From an uncultured Chthoniobacterales bacterium (GTDB lineage: Bacteria; Verrucomicrobiota; Verrucomicrobiia; Chthoniobacterales; CAKUMP01), in the NCBI GenBank assembly GCA_934667795.1, contig CAKUMP010000151.1, positions 1 through 6,019 on the forward strand: 6,019 nt of DNA, in the 5' to 3' direction. Numbering within the stretch: position 1 is the first letter of the stretch; each line of letters starts with the position of its first letter. This document shows, piece by piece, positions 1 to 4,765 of this stretch. The notes below the pieces were generated by a model, which was not told the origin of the DNA, did no database searches, and saw only the letters and a list, made by a program, of their open reading frames with translations. The translations under genes were made by a program, and so were the position numbers.

Positions 1-1
1 G

Positions 2-91
2 TCCGACGCCGCCCCCCTCCCCGGACGCTGGATCCCTGCCACCTTCCACCAAGGCAACACCACACGCCCGGAAGAAAATGCGCTGTTATAA
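2..91 (+). CDS. Possible C-terminal end of an unidentified protein (partial, enters from left edge)
   Basis: A plus-strand frame is open from the window edge to a TAA at 89-91 and encodes 29 residues ending PATFHQGNTTRPEENALL. The composition is protein-like, and the first 60 bases are 43/60 G+C, clearly richer than the rest of the window. A second frame (to TAA at 93-95) is also open, so the reading frame is not certain. The family is not recognisable from so short a tail. The stop lies almost exactly where the truncated insertion sequence begins (about position 92), so the last residues or the stop may have been supplied by the IS junction, leaving a truncated protein. It could equally be the natural end of a gene, or non-coding. 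Confidence 0.35.
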   Translation, partial: SDAAPLPGRWIPATFHQGNTTRPEENALL

Positions 92-149
92 GTAAATTAA
101 CGGCTTCCAGACGAAAATCGCTATCATAGGTCTTATGGATTTTGGACAT
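92..149 (-). pseudogene. 5' fragment of IS3-type transposase orfA
   Basis: The minus-strand ATG at 149-147 begins MSKIHKTYDSDFRLEAVNL. The pattern of a basic start followed by Y-x-x-[DE]-F-[RK]-x-E-A-V-x-L is the classic opening of the helix-turn-helix OrfA proteins of IS3-family transposases (about 90-110 residues when complete). Beyond residue 19-22 the frame stays open to the window edge but turns into cysteine-, tryptophan-, glycine- and arginine-rich sequence (…VWCCLGGRWQ…) unlike a transposase, and base composition shifts to GC-rich. I therefore place the truncation near 84-92. No complete helix-turn-helix is left, so the fragment should be inactive. Confidence 0.6.
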
Positions 150-184
150 GCCGGTTATTCTTTCTTGAAGGGTTGCGCTCTGCT

Positions 185-209
185 TGTCCACGAAATTGGG
201 AGAAGTTCA
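185..209 (-). repeat. Terminal inverted repeat of the IS3-like remnant
   Basis: On the minus strand the 25-bp end begins TGAACTTCTCCC and finishes CGTGGACA. It has the terminal TG and the internal CCCAA plus GGACA blocks usual for IS3-family ends. Its partner repeat is not in the window, consistent with truncation of the element on its orf side. No target duplication can be judged because only one end remains. Confidence 0.6.
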
Positions 210-212
210 GTT

Positions 213-1298
213 TCAAACCAAACCCGCCTCAAATCGTTCTGCAAGTCGGTAACTTCTAGCCTTCTTTGAAGGATTCTCGACCACAAGAAAACCTTCTTCC
301 ACCCACTTCGCACAAGTCTCACGTCCTTGCCTTGCGGCAATGCCGAGGTAGTCGGCAAGTTCTCCGGCAGTAATAATTTTACTTTGCAGAAAGAGACCGA
401 GTGCCTGCCGTTGAAACGGACGAAGTTCGCGCATCAGCACTCCTTTGTCCCCTTGGACCTTACCTCCGATCTGCTCAGCACGAATGCGAATATTAAGAAA
501 GGCTTCTGACATCCTCACGCAGAAGTATTGGACAAATCCGCTCACGTCGGACTCGGCTCTTCCAAAATGATAATTGTGGCTCGGACCTACCGTGAGAGCG
601 TCGTAGTATCCACTCAAGTTGCGAGAGTAATATTCCTCAAGCGAGTAGATCCCTTTCAGACCATAGCCGCAGCGTTGTAAAATCATCGTTGCAAGGAGGC
701 GCGACATTCTTCCGTTCCCGTCATAATACGGGTGAATCGTCGCGAGCTGGTAATGTGCCAGTGCGGCGATGACGGGGACAGGCAAGTGCTTCGTTTCGAT
801 TTCCTCGTTGATCCAGGAGACGAGTTCCGCCATGAGCTTCGGAACTTCGCCCGGTTCTGGAGGCATATAAACGATGCTTCTGTCCGCACTGCTCCGAATC
901 ACGTTTTGTCCGTCCCTATACGGGGTCGGCTTTGCCCTACCCTCGTAGGAGAGTCCGTGCAAGAGTTGAATATCGTCTTCTTTCAAGGGGCGCTTCAGTC
1001 TGGAAAGTGCCTCCGCCTTCTCCACTGCCTTGTAGTAATTTTGGACCTCCCGTTCGTCCCTCTCCTTCCCCGCAAAACCACCCTGACCTGCGATGACTTG
1101 TTCCACCTCGGGTAAAGTGAGACGGTTACCCTCGATCTGGGTGGAGTAATGAGTCGAAAGGAGACGCGCCGACTCACGGAGTGAGGCGAAGAGCTGGGGG
1201 CTGATCGGCAGCCAGTCAATCGCCGCCCGTGATGCCTCGATCGCCATCAGTGCCTTGGCGGTCTCGGGGGTCAGGGTAAATTGCGGTTCAAATGCCAT
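213..1298 (-). CDS. Class II Fic domain protein (putative AMP transferase) with C-terminal winged-helix-like region
   Basis: A 361-residue protein. Fic enzymes transfer a nucleotide monophosphate, usually AMP from ATP, to hydroxyl side chains of target proteins. The core motif is complete at residues 189-200, HPYYDGNGRMSR, including catalytic H189, the phosphate-binding DGNGR loop and R200. An N-terminal inhibitory motif [ST]xxxE[GN] is present as S52-TQI-E56-G57, followed by N58. This makes it a class II Fic, whose own helix restrains activity without a separate antitoxin; none is encoded next door. The flap region preceding the core (about 127-149, YRDGQNVIRSS…VYMPPEP) is typical. Residues about 290-350 resemble a winged helix (ITAGELADYLGIAARQGRETCAKWVEEGFL), suggesting DNA binding or autoregulation. 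I chose the start at 1298, not the ATG at 1331, because AGGAG lies 6 bases before it and the family commonly begins near MAFEPQF. It stands alone between an IS remnant and a tRNA gene, an accessory-type position. The cellular target is unknown. Confidence 0.93.
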   Translation of the reverse strand: MAFEPQFTLTPETAKALMAIEASRAAIDWLPISPQLFASLRESARLLSTHYSTQIEGNRLTLPEVEQVIAGQGGFAGKERDEREVQNYYKAVEKAEALSRLKRPLKEDDIQLLHGLSYEGRAKPTPYRDGQNVIRSSADRSIVYMPPEPGEVPKLMAELVSWINEEIETKHLPVPVIAALAHYQLATIHPYYDGNGRMSRLLATMILQRCGYGLKGIYSLEEYYSRNLSGYYDALTVGPSHNYHFGRAESDVSGFVQYFCVRMSEAFLNIRIRAEQIGGKVQGDKGVLMRELRPFQRQALGLFLQSKIITAGELADYLGIAARQGRETCAKWVEEGFLVVENPSKKARSYRLAERFEAGLV

Positions 1299-1304
1299 CG
1301 GAAT

Positions 1305-1309
1305 CTCCT
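1305..1309 (-). promoter_or_regulatory. Ribosome binding site of the Fic gene
   Basis: On the minus strand GGGAGAGGAG precedes the ATG at 1298-1296, with AGGAG (1309-1305) spaced 6 bases from it. This strong match decides the start. The upstream in-frame ATG at 1331 has no comparable site. Confidence 0.75.
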
Positions 1310-1314
1310 CTCCC

Positions 1315-1342
1315 AGCATAGGGAACGGCATGAAACTGTCAA
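1315..1342 (-). promoter_or_regulatory. Candidate sigma-70-type promoter for the Fic gene
   Basis: On the minus strand a perfect TTGACA (1342-1337) is followed after 16 bases by TATGCT (1320-1315). The -35 is consensus; the -10 differs from TATAAT at two places. Initiation about 7 bases after the -10 would give a leader of only about a dozen bases that still includes the AGGAG site. This also makes a start at the upstream ATG (1331) unlikely, since it would lie inside the promoter. Prediction only. Confidence 0.4.
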
Positions 1343-1523
1343 GACTCCGTTATAAATCCGTCGTTAAACCGGGATTAATTGCCGTTTTCAGGACTTTCCT
1401 GGGTTCCCGTTTCACCCTCATTTTGCTATCCCTCGGGAAAGTCTGGGAATCATGGTACCGTGCCAGCAATCAATGCTCTGCCCGCTCCATTCGCTTTCTC
1501 ACCACTGAACAAGTGAGAAAAAA
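1343..1523. other. Gene-free stretch between Fic promoter and tRNA-Arg
   Basis: No convincing gene is visible. An 8-bp inverted repeat GACTTTCC (1392-1399) / GGAAAGTC (1436-1443) encloses 36 bases, and a second inverted repeat lies at 1495-1520. A short minus-strand frame (ATG at 1421 to TAA at 1350, 23 codons) has no ribosome binding site of note and is not claimed as a gene. The stretch lies directly beyond the 3' end of the tRNA, the side where integrating elements usually insert, but no integrase or duplicated tRNA end is seen in the window. Confidence 0.5.
1495..1520. repeat. 8-bp inverted repeat just past the tRNA 3' end
   Basis: TTTCTCAC (1495-1502) and GTGAGAAA (1513-1520) are perfectly complementary around a 10-base loop. 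Read with the tRNA (minus strand), six T residues separate the tRNA 3' end from the hairpin and none follow it, so it is not a canonical intrinsic terminator. It could aid tRNA 3' processing or weak termination, or be a remnant of something else. An alternative pairing CACT/AGTG competes with it. Confidence 0.4.
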
Positions 1524-1595
1524 TGTCCCCGCCAAGAATCGAACTTGGATCTAAGGTTTAGGAAACCCTTGTTCTATCCGTTGAACTACGGGGAC
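1524..1595 (-). tRNA. tRNA-Arg (anticodon CCT)
   Basis: A complete 72-nt cloverleaf can be folded by eye on the minus strand. The 7-bp acceptor pairs GTCCCCG with CGGGGAC. The D stem is GTTC/GAAC. The anticodon stem AGGGT/ACCTT (one G-U) carries loop TTCCTAA. The variable loop is AGAT. The T arm is CCAAG-TTCGATT-CTTGG. The discriminator is A. The anticodon CCT reads the arginine codon AGG. The CCA end is not encoded; the bases that follow are TTTTTT. The gene is alone, with a repeat composite immediately 5' of it and a gene-free stretch plus the Fic gene 3' of it. The D-, anticodon and T-stem pairings are complete, so I see no sign of degeneration. Confidence 0.95.
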
Positions 1596-1597
1596 AT

Positions 1598-1770
1598 AAC
1601 CACAAAAACTTGATTTAACCACAGAATAGCGTCTTCGCAATAGCCTATCTAATATTATTTTAAATAAAATAGGCAATACACAGAATGCACAGAATGTTTT
1701 TTAAATTTATTGACCCTCTGTGGTTAAATCAGATCCTCTGTGGTTCCGGTGGTTTTGATCTGTGGTTGAT
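1598..1770. repeat. Composite of CTGTGGTTAAATC-type intergenic repeats with a 15-bp inverted repeat
   Basis: Units related to AACCACAGA occur in both orientations. On the plus strand they are AACCACA at 1598 and GATTTAACCACAG at 1612-1624. As the complement they are CTCTGTGGTTAAATC (1716-1730), CTCTGTGGTT (1736-1745) and CTGTGGTTGAT (1760-1770). The outer arms at 1611-1625 and 1717-1731 are a perfect 15-bp inverted repeat separated by 91 bases. A further run, CACAGAATGCACAGAATG (1679-1696), belongs to the left copy. The same unit reappears at 2851-2910. Similar ACCACAGA/ACACAGAG runs are, from general knowledge, common between genes of various environmental bacteria; their function is unknown. 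Spacing is irregular and no spacer pattern is present, so it is not a CRISPR array. Confidence 0.7.
1629..1674. mobile_element. 46-bp hairpin-rich insert in an intergenic repeat, flanked by AATA duplication
   Basis: The copy of the intergenic repeat starting at 1612 reads GATTTAACCACAG, then AATA (1625-1628), then 46 unrelated bases, then AATA (1675-1678), and then resumes the repeat. The complementary copy at 2851-2883 has the same 13 bases, a single AATA, and continues without interruption; the following 15 bases agree at 11 positions with those after the insert. The insert is AT-rich and contains GCGtcttCGC at its left and GCCTAT (1643-1648) pairing with ATAGGC (1669-1674) at its right. 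It encodes nothing. It resembles a very small non-autonomous insertion, though a replication slip or recombination product is possible. Confidence 0.45.
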
Positions 1771-2296
1771 ATCTTTTTTTGAGCCAGCCTAATTCGTGCA
1801 TGCAATAACCGATCACCTGTACGCCCAGGATAATGATTTCGGTCAGGACGCCCATCAGGGAGCCGTGCATGGAGTTATAGGTAATCCAGAGTGGGGGAGA
1901 AATCATACTCAGGACTCTCAAATGACGTGTATGAATCTGCCACATTGCGATTGTTCCGAAGATGCAGCCTAATACTGGCAAGGCGGAGCTTGCTCCGGTC
2001 CAGGAAAATGCTCCCCCAATGATAAACACTCCGATCATTCCATACACCCAGCATCGACTTTCCAGCCATTTTGCCCCACGAAAATAAAATAAGCTCTGAC
2101 GCACTAAACAAAGTACATTCATGACCATCCCTGTGGTCGCACCCAGAAGCCAAAAATGAAAAATCCACAACAAACTGGCGACAATGGTTGCTGCTAAAAT
2201 AGTTTGTCGGCGTTTAAATAAAAACGCACCACAATTAAATAACAGTCCCAGCAAGCCAATCCCCTGCGCTAACCAAAACCCAGGATGCTCTATCAT
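1724..2296 (-). CDS. YgjV-family inner membrane protein, unknown function
   Basis: A 190-residue, very hydrophobic protein. The opening FWLAQGIGLLGLLFNCGAFLFKRRQ, then IFHFWLLGATTGMVMN…VRQSLFYFR and the later LPVLGCIFGTIAMWQ follow the layout of the bacterial inner membrane protein YgjV (E. coli YgjV has WLAQGVG…HFFLLG…LN..R). I see about six or seven membrane segments, near residues 7-27, 33-53, 55-71, 84-100, 104-121, 128-141 and 147-166. No enzymatic motif is evident and the biochemical role of the family is not established. On the minus strand GGGAG lies 4 bases before the ATG, a slightly close but usable ribosome binding site. The gene follows OsmC by 83 bases on the same strand and may be co-transcribed. 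Residues from about 177 on (QPQIKTTGTTEDLI) and the TAA stop are encoded by the CTGTGG repeat composite, so the native C-terminus was probably different or shorter. Confidence 0.82.
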   Translation of the reverse strand: MIEHPGFWLAQGIGLLGLLFNCGAFLFKRRQTILAATIVASLLWIFHFWLLGATTGMVMNVLCLVRQSLFYFRGAKWLESRCWVYGMIGVFIIGGAFSWTGASSALPVLGCIFGTIAMWQIHTRHLRVLSMISPPLWITYNSMHGSLMGVLTEIIILGVQVIGYCMHELGWLKKRYQPQIKTTGTTEDLI

Positions 2297-2379
2297 CTCT
2301 CTCCCTTATCCGCTGATTCGTTGATCTGCCGGCTTCTTTATTTCTGAAAACCTGCGACGAATCTATGTTGTTATAGAAA

Positions 2380-2787
2380 TTAATCCTGCCAGATAAACTC
2401 AATAGGTTTTTCGATTTCCGGATGCAGGCTTTTATGAACCGGACACCCTTCTGCAGCACGAACCAGCGCGCCCGTATGTGGGGAATTTGCAGAAACCGGC
2501 ACCTCAATCCGGGTTGTCAATCTGGCAATTCTTCGAGGAGCTACAGACATTTCCTTCGTAACAGAAATTTTCATGCCTTTCAAATCGATATCATGTCGTG
2601 CGGCATAGAGTCCCATAATGGTTGCCATGCACCCGCCCAACGCAGTTGCCACAAGGTCAGTTGGGGAAAATGAGCTTCCTTTCCCTCCGTTATCCACCGG
2701 AGCATCTGTCTGAACCCGCGCCCCCGATGGCCCATGCACCGCCTCACAATGTAAATCTCCCGTATATTCTAAATCAATTTTAACCAT
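2380..2787 (-). CDS. OsmC/Ohr-family protein (thiol peroxidase-like)
   Basis: A 135-residue protein of usual length for the family. OsmC and Ohr proteins are small cytoplasmic dimers that reduce organic hydroperoxides with two cysteines. Here the two cysteines are C53, in SPTDLVATALGGCMATIM, and C115, in AAEGCPVHKSL; both contexts are characteristic. The N-terminal strand (KIDLEYTGDLHCEAVHGPSG) and the GGKGSSFSPTDL block are also typical. The sequence resembles the broad OsmC/YhfA-like group more than Ohr proper, so a peroxidase role is inferred from family and the intact cysteine pair. The start is supported by AAGGAG 8 bases upstream. It lies 83 bases ahead of the YgjV-like gene on the same strand, and is divergent from the lyase-like gene across a repeat-filled intergenic region. 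Nothing links it functionally to its neighbours beyond position. Confidence 0.92.
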   Translation of the reverse strand: MVKIDLEYTGDLHCEAVHGPSGARVQTDAPVDNGGKGSSFSPTDLVATALGGCMATIMGLYAARHDIDLKGMKISVTKEMSVAPRRIARLTTRIEVPVSANSPHTGALVRAAEGCPVHKSLHPEIEKPIEFIWQD

Positions 2788-2821
2788 CTCAAATCTCCTT
2801 GCTGTAACCTTACCAGATAAC

Positions 2822-2928
2822 CCCTCCCCAGCAAACGTTTTCCAAAAAAAACCTGTGGTTTCTATGTATTCTGTGGTTAAATCCGGTCCCAGTGTACTCT
2901 GTGGTTAAAAAATGTTTGCTGGGGAGGG
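2822..2928. repeat. 107-bp unit bounded by a 19/20 inverted repeat
   Basis: CCCTCCCCAGCAAACGTTTT (2822-2841) is the inverted complement of 2909-2928 (AAAATGTTTGCTGGGGAGGG) with one mismatch in 20. The 67 bases between hold two copies of the CTGTGGTTAAATC-type repeat. The arms are much better matched than chance would give. The right arm runs into the 5' end of the lyase-like reading frame. It may be an inverted duplication created with the repeat, or the ends of a small element; no flanking target duplication is obvious. Confidence 0.6.
2851..2910. repeat. Two further copies of the CTGTGGTTAAATC-type intergenic repeat
   Basis: The first copy is CTGTGGTTTC (2853-2862) leading to TATTCTGTGGTTAAATC (2867-2883), the uninterrupted counterpart of the copy at 1612-1693. 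The second is CTCTGTGGTTAAAA (2897-2910). They lie inside the 107-bp inverted-repeat unit, between divergent genes. The GTG codons in this repeat are the only ATG/GTG starts available upstream for the lyase-like frame, so they are doubtful starts. Confidence 0.65.
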
Positions 2929-4715
2929 CGCGGCGGGAGTTATTGTCGCCGGGGCTTTATGTAGATTATTACCGGATCCGGCGGAATTATTTTTTTCCTT
3001 TTCCGCTGGAGCGGATTCCTGAGCCTTTTGATTATCAAGTCGATGGGGTTAAACATTACCCGTGGAACACCTGGTGGGCATGGGCACTTGAAGAACGTAT
3101 TCACGCGTTGATGTATGCTTATCAAATCGAGCCTGCGTCTGACTTTCTTCATGCGGCAGAAAAAAATCTGCAGGAAATTGCCACCTTGCTCCATCCCGAA
3201 CCCACGGAGATTCAACGTCGATATTCTCATCTTTGTTATTCGCACATTGCCCGGTTATTTACGCAGGCAAAACTGGAATGGAAAAACATCCTTTCTGCCG
3301 ATACTCAATCGCAACTGGAAAAAGCCGTACCCCTTCTTTTACATCACCTGTCGGACGAACTTACGGGTTATGTGAATGCTGTTGAAAATCCTGATTCTCC
3401 TGCGTCAGAGCGTTTGCAATTCAACATCCCCTTGATCACGCTGACCTCCATGGCGGCCCTTGCAAATGTTTATCAACACCCACTGGCATCGGAACTTTCT
3501 GCTGCCACTCACTTTTTCACCACGCGCTGGTCGGATGCCATTATGGAGGGATTTCTTGAGGGCATTTGTTATGAAGGATATGTTCGCTATTTTAGTGAAA
3601 TCTTTTTTGCTTCAGAAAAAACTCCTCGTCCTGCACTCACTTCCGACGAAGCGTTTCGGATGCGCACCCATTTTTTGGGAACACCAAACGACCCATCCGA
3701 TGTCGCGCTTATTGGCGATGTGGAGCCAAACGAAATGCCCTTTTATCTGACCGCGTTTCTGCGTCAGTCTTCAGTTCAAAAAAATTCTCTTTACCCTTGG
3801 AAGCAAGTCCCCTCGCATCGTCTTCGCACGGAAACCCTTCATCTCTTAATCTCGCATTTTTCGTGTACAGAATCATCCGGTTTTGCTGCGCATACGGACT
3901 ATACGCCGACCTCTCCTCTCGATCTTGGTTACGCTATTCGTCTTTCTCCACCACCTTCTCACCCCTGGGTCACTTTAATCGCCCGACATGCCAGCCCGGC
4001 CGGACATCTTCCTCCAGATCTCGGCCAGGTCACGGTCGCAAATGCTTCCGACTGGATCATCGCCGACCCAGGATACCAGCAATACATCCCTAATTCCGAA
4101 CGCATTTTCTCTTTCGGAAAATTTGCTCATAATACCCCTGTCATTCATGACCACTACATTGCAGCAAAACCCACCCTCCCGGAGCTGTCACAAACTTTTA
4201 CCCAAACAAACTCCACCCCCTCATTCCAATCTCTTACCCTGGATTTAACTTCGGCGTATCCTGCATCTTCGTCGCCCGACAATACCACTCCATCGGAAAT
4301 TCTCAATGTCACGCGTCAAATCTTCCAACCTGATTTTGCCGCCACGATTATTATCGATTCCATTAAATTGTCCCGTCCACTGCCGATTGATTTCTACTGG
4401 CACTCCAGTCCTCCTGTCTTTTGGCATCAAATCCCGGACGCCTCATGTCCCACCTGCCTGCTTTCTTCTGCCGAGCCGGAAAAACCTGATGTCATTCGTT
4501 TTAGTGCGCATGCCTCTCTGGCGCCATCTCACTATCAAGTGACCCGACTCAAAGGCAGTCGCGGGCAACTTACTTTTCATCTTCAATTTCATGCGGAGTC
4601 ACTCCGGGTGCTTTGGTATATTGCGCCAACCACGTCGCCGGATGTCACAACAGTTGAGTTTTTGGAGTCGGGAGTGAAACTCGATTTTGCTGATGGTCGG
4701 GCGGCGCGTTTATGA
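2892..4715 (+). CDS. Heparinase II/III-family protein (putative polysaccharide lyase), start uncertain
   Basis: The frame gives up to 607 residues. Heparinase II/III-type lyases cleave uronic-acid polysaccharides by beta-elimination using an alpha/alpha-toroid followed by a beta-sandwich. Residues about 60-300 are helical with toroid-like features, notably EGFLEGICYEGYVRYF at 219-234. Residues 379-420 (QVTVANASDWIIADPGYQQY … FGKFAHNTPVIHD) carry the DPGY…HNT block of the heparinase II/III domain, and the remainder is beta-rich. The substrate cannot be told. No signal peptide is visible, which is unusual for an extracellular or periplasmic lyase, so it may be cytoplasmic or N-terminally altered. 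Possible starts are GTG at 2892 or 2901, both inside an intergenic repeat with no ribosome binding site, TTG at 2916, or TTG at 2943 (GGGAG only 3 bases ahead). In-frame sequence is open back to a stop at 2805. Protein-like sequence is convincing from about LSPGLYVDYYRIRRNYF (residue 18). M42 peptidase follows after 50 bases. Confidence 0.8.
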   Translation: MYSVVKKCLLGRARRELLSPGLYVDYYRIRRNYFFPFPLERIPEPFDYQVDGVKHYPWNTWWAWALEERIHALMYAYQIEPASDFLHAAEKNLQEIATLLHPEPTEIQRRYSHLCYSHIARLFTQAKLEWKNILSADTQSQLEKAVPLLLHHLSDELTGYVNAVENPDSPASERLQFNIPLITLTSMAALANVYQHPLASELSAATHFFTTRWSDAIMEGFLEGICYEGYVRYFSEIFFASEKTPRPALTSDEAFRMRTHFLGTPNDPSDVALIGDVEPNEMPFYLTAFLRQSSVQKNSLYPWKQVPSHRLRTETLHLLISHFSCTESSGFAAHTDYTPTSPLDLGYAIRLSPPPSHPWVTLIARHASPAGHLPPDLGQVTVANASDWIIADPGYQQYIPNSERIFSFGKFAHNTPVIHDHYIAAKPTLPELSQTFTQTNSTPSFQSLTLDLTSAYPASSSPDNTTPSEILNVTRQIFQPDFAATIIIDSIKLSRPLPIDFYWHSSPPVFWHQIPDASCPTCLLSSAEPEKPDVIRFSAHASLAPSHYQVTRLKGSRGQLTFHLQFHAESLRVLWYIAPTTSPDVTTVEFLESGVKLDFADGRAARL

Positions 4716-4765
4716 GTCCGTAAAAATAACATTGTGATTTTTGGGATTCATTTTATTTTGACAGC

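Larger units (their letters stand above)
92..209 (-). mobile_element. Truncated IS3-family insertion sequence, left end only
   Basis: Read on the minus strand, this segment starts with a TG-initiated terminal repeat (209 down to 185) containing CTCCCAATTT and ending GTGGACA. This resembles the TGAxC...CCCAA...TGGACA ends of many IS3-family elements. After a 35-base leader comes an ATG (149-147) opening MSKIHKTYDSDFRLEAVNL, typical of the N-terminus of an IS3-type OrfA. The homology-like sequence stops near position 92, and no OrfB or second terminal repeat is present, so this is a remnant of roughly 118 bp. The exact left breakpoint is uncertain by about 10 bases. The IS end sits 3 bases past the Fic stop codon and leaves that gene intact. 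Family assignment is from pattern recognition, not a search. Confidence 0.65.

Noticed and set aside
1350..1421. Minus-strand 23-codon frame (MRVKREPRKVLKTAINPGL…) ahead of the Fic promoter
   Set aside because: It is basic and plausible-looking, but has no Shine-Dalgarno site and no known family. It may be part of a dispersed repeat, so it is not called as a gene.
1495..1523. Intrinsic terminator of the tRNA gene
   Set aside because: The T run lies before the hairpin, not after it, on the tRNA strand, so it does not fit the usual terminator layout.
1255..1554. Plus-strand 99-codon open frame spanning the Fic 5' end, the intergenic stretch and part of the tRNA
   Set aside because: It is antisense to the Fic start region and runs into the tRNA gene. 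It has no ribosome binding site and no recognisable protein features.
1598..1770. CRISPR-like array of CTGTGGTT units
   Set aside because: Units are short, of mixed orientation and irregular spacing, with no uniform spacers and no cas genes.
2315..2362. GATTCGT/ACGAATC inverted repeat between OsmC and the YgjV-like gene
   Set aside because: Seven base pairs around a loop of over 30 bases without a T run is within what chance gives. It does not make a convincing terminator or attenuator.
2912..3022. ATG at 2912 in a different frame (MFAGEGAAGVIVAGALCRLL…)
   Set aside because: It ends after about 36 codons and overlaps the lyase-like frame, which has clear family features. It could only matter if there were a frameshift, for which there is no evidence.
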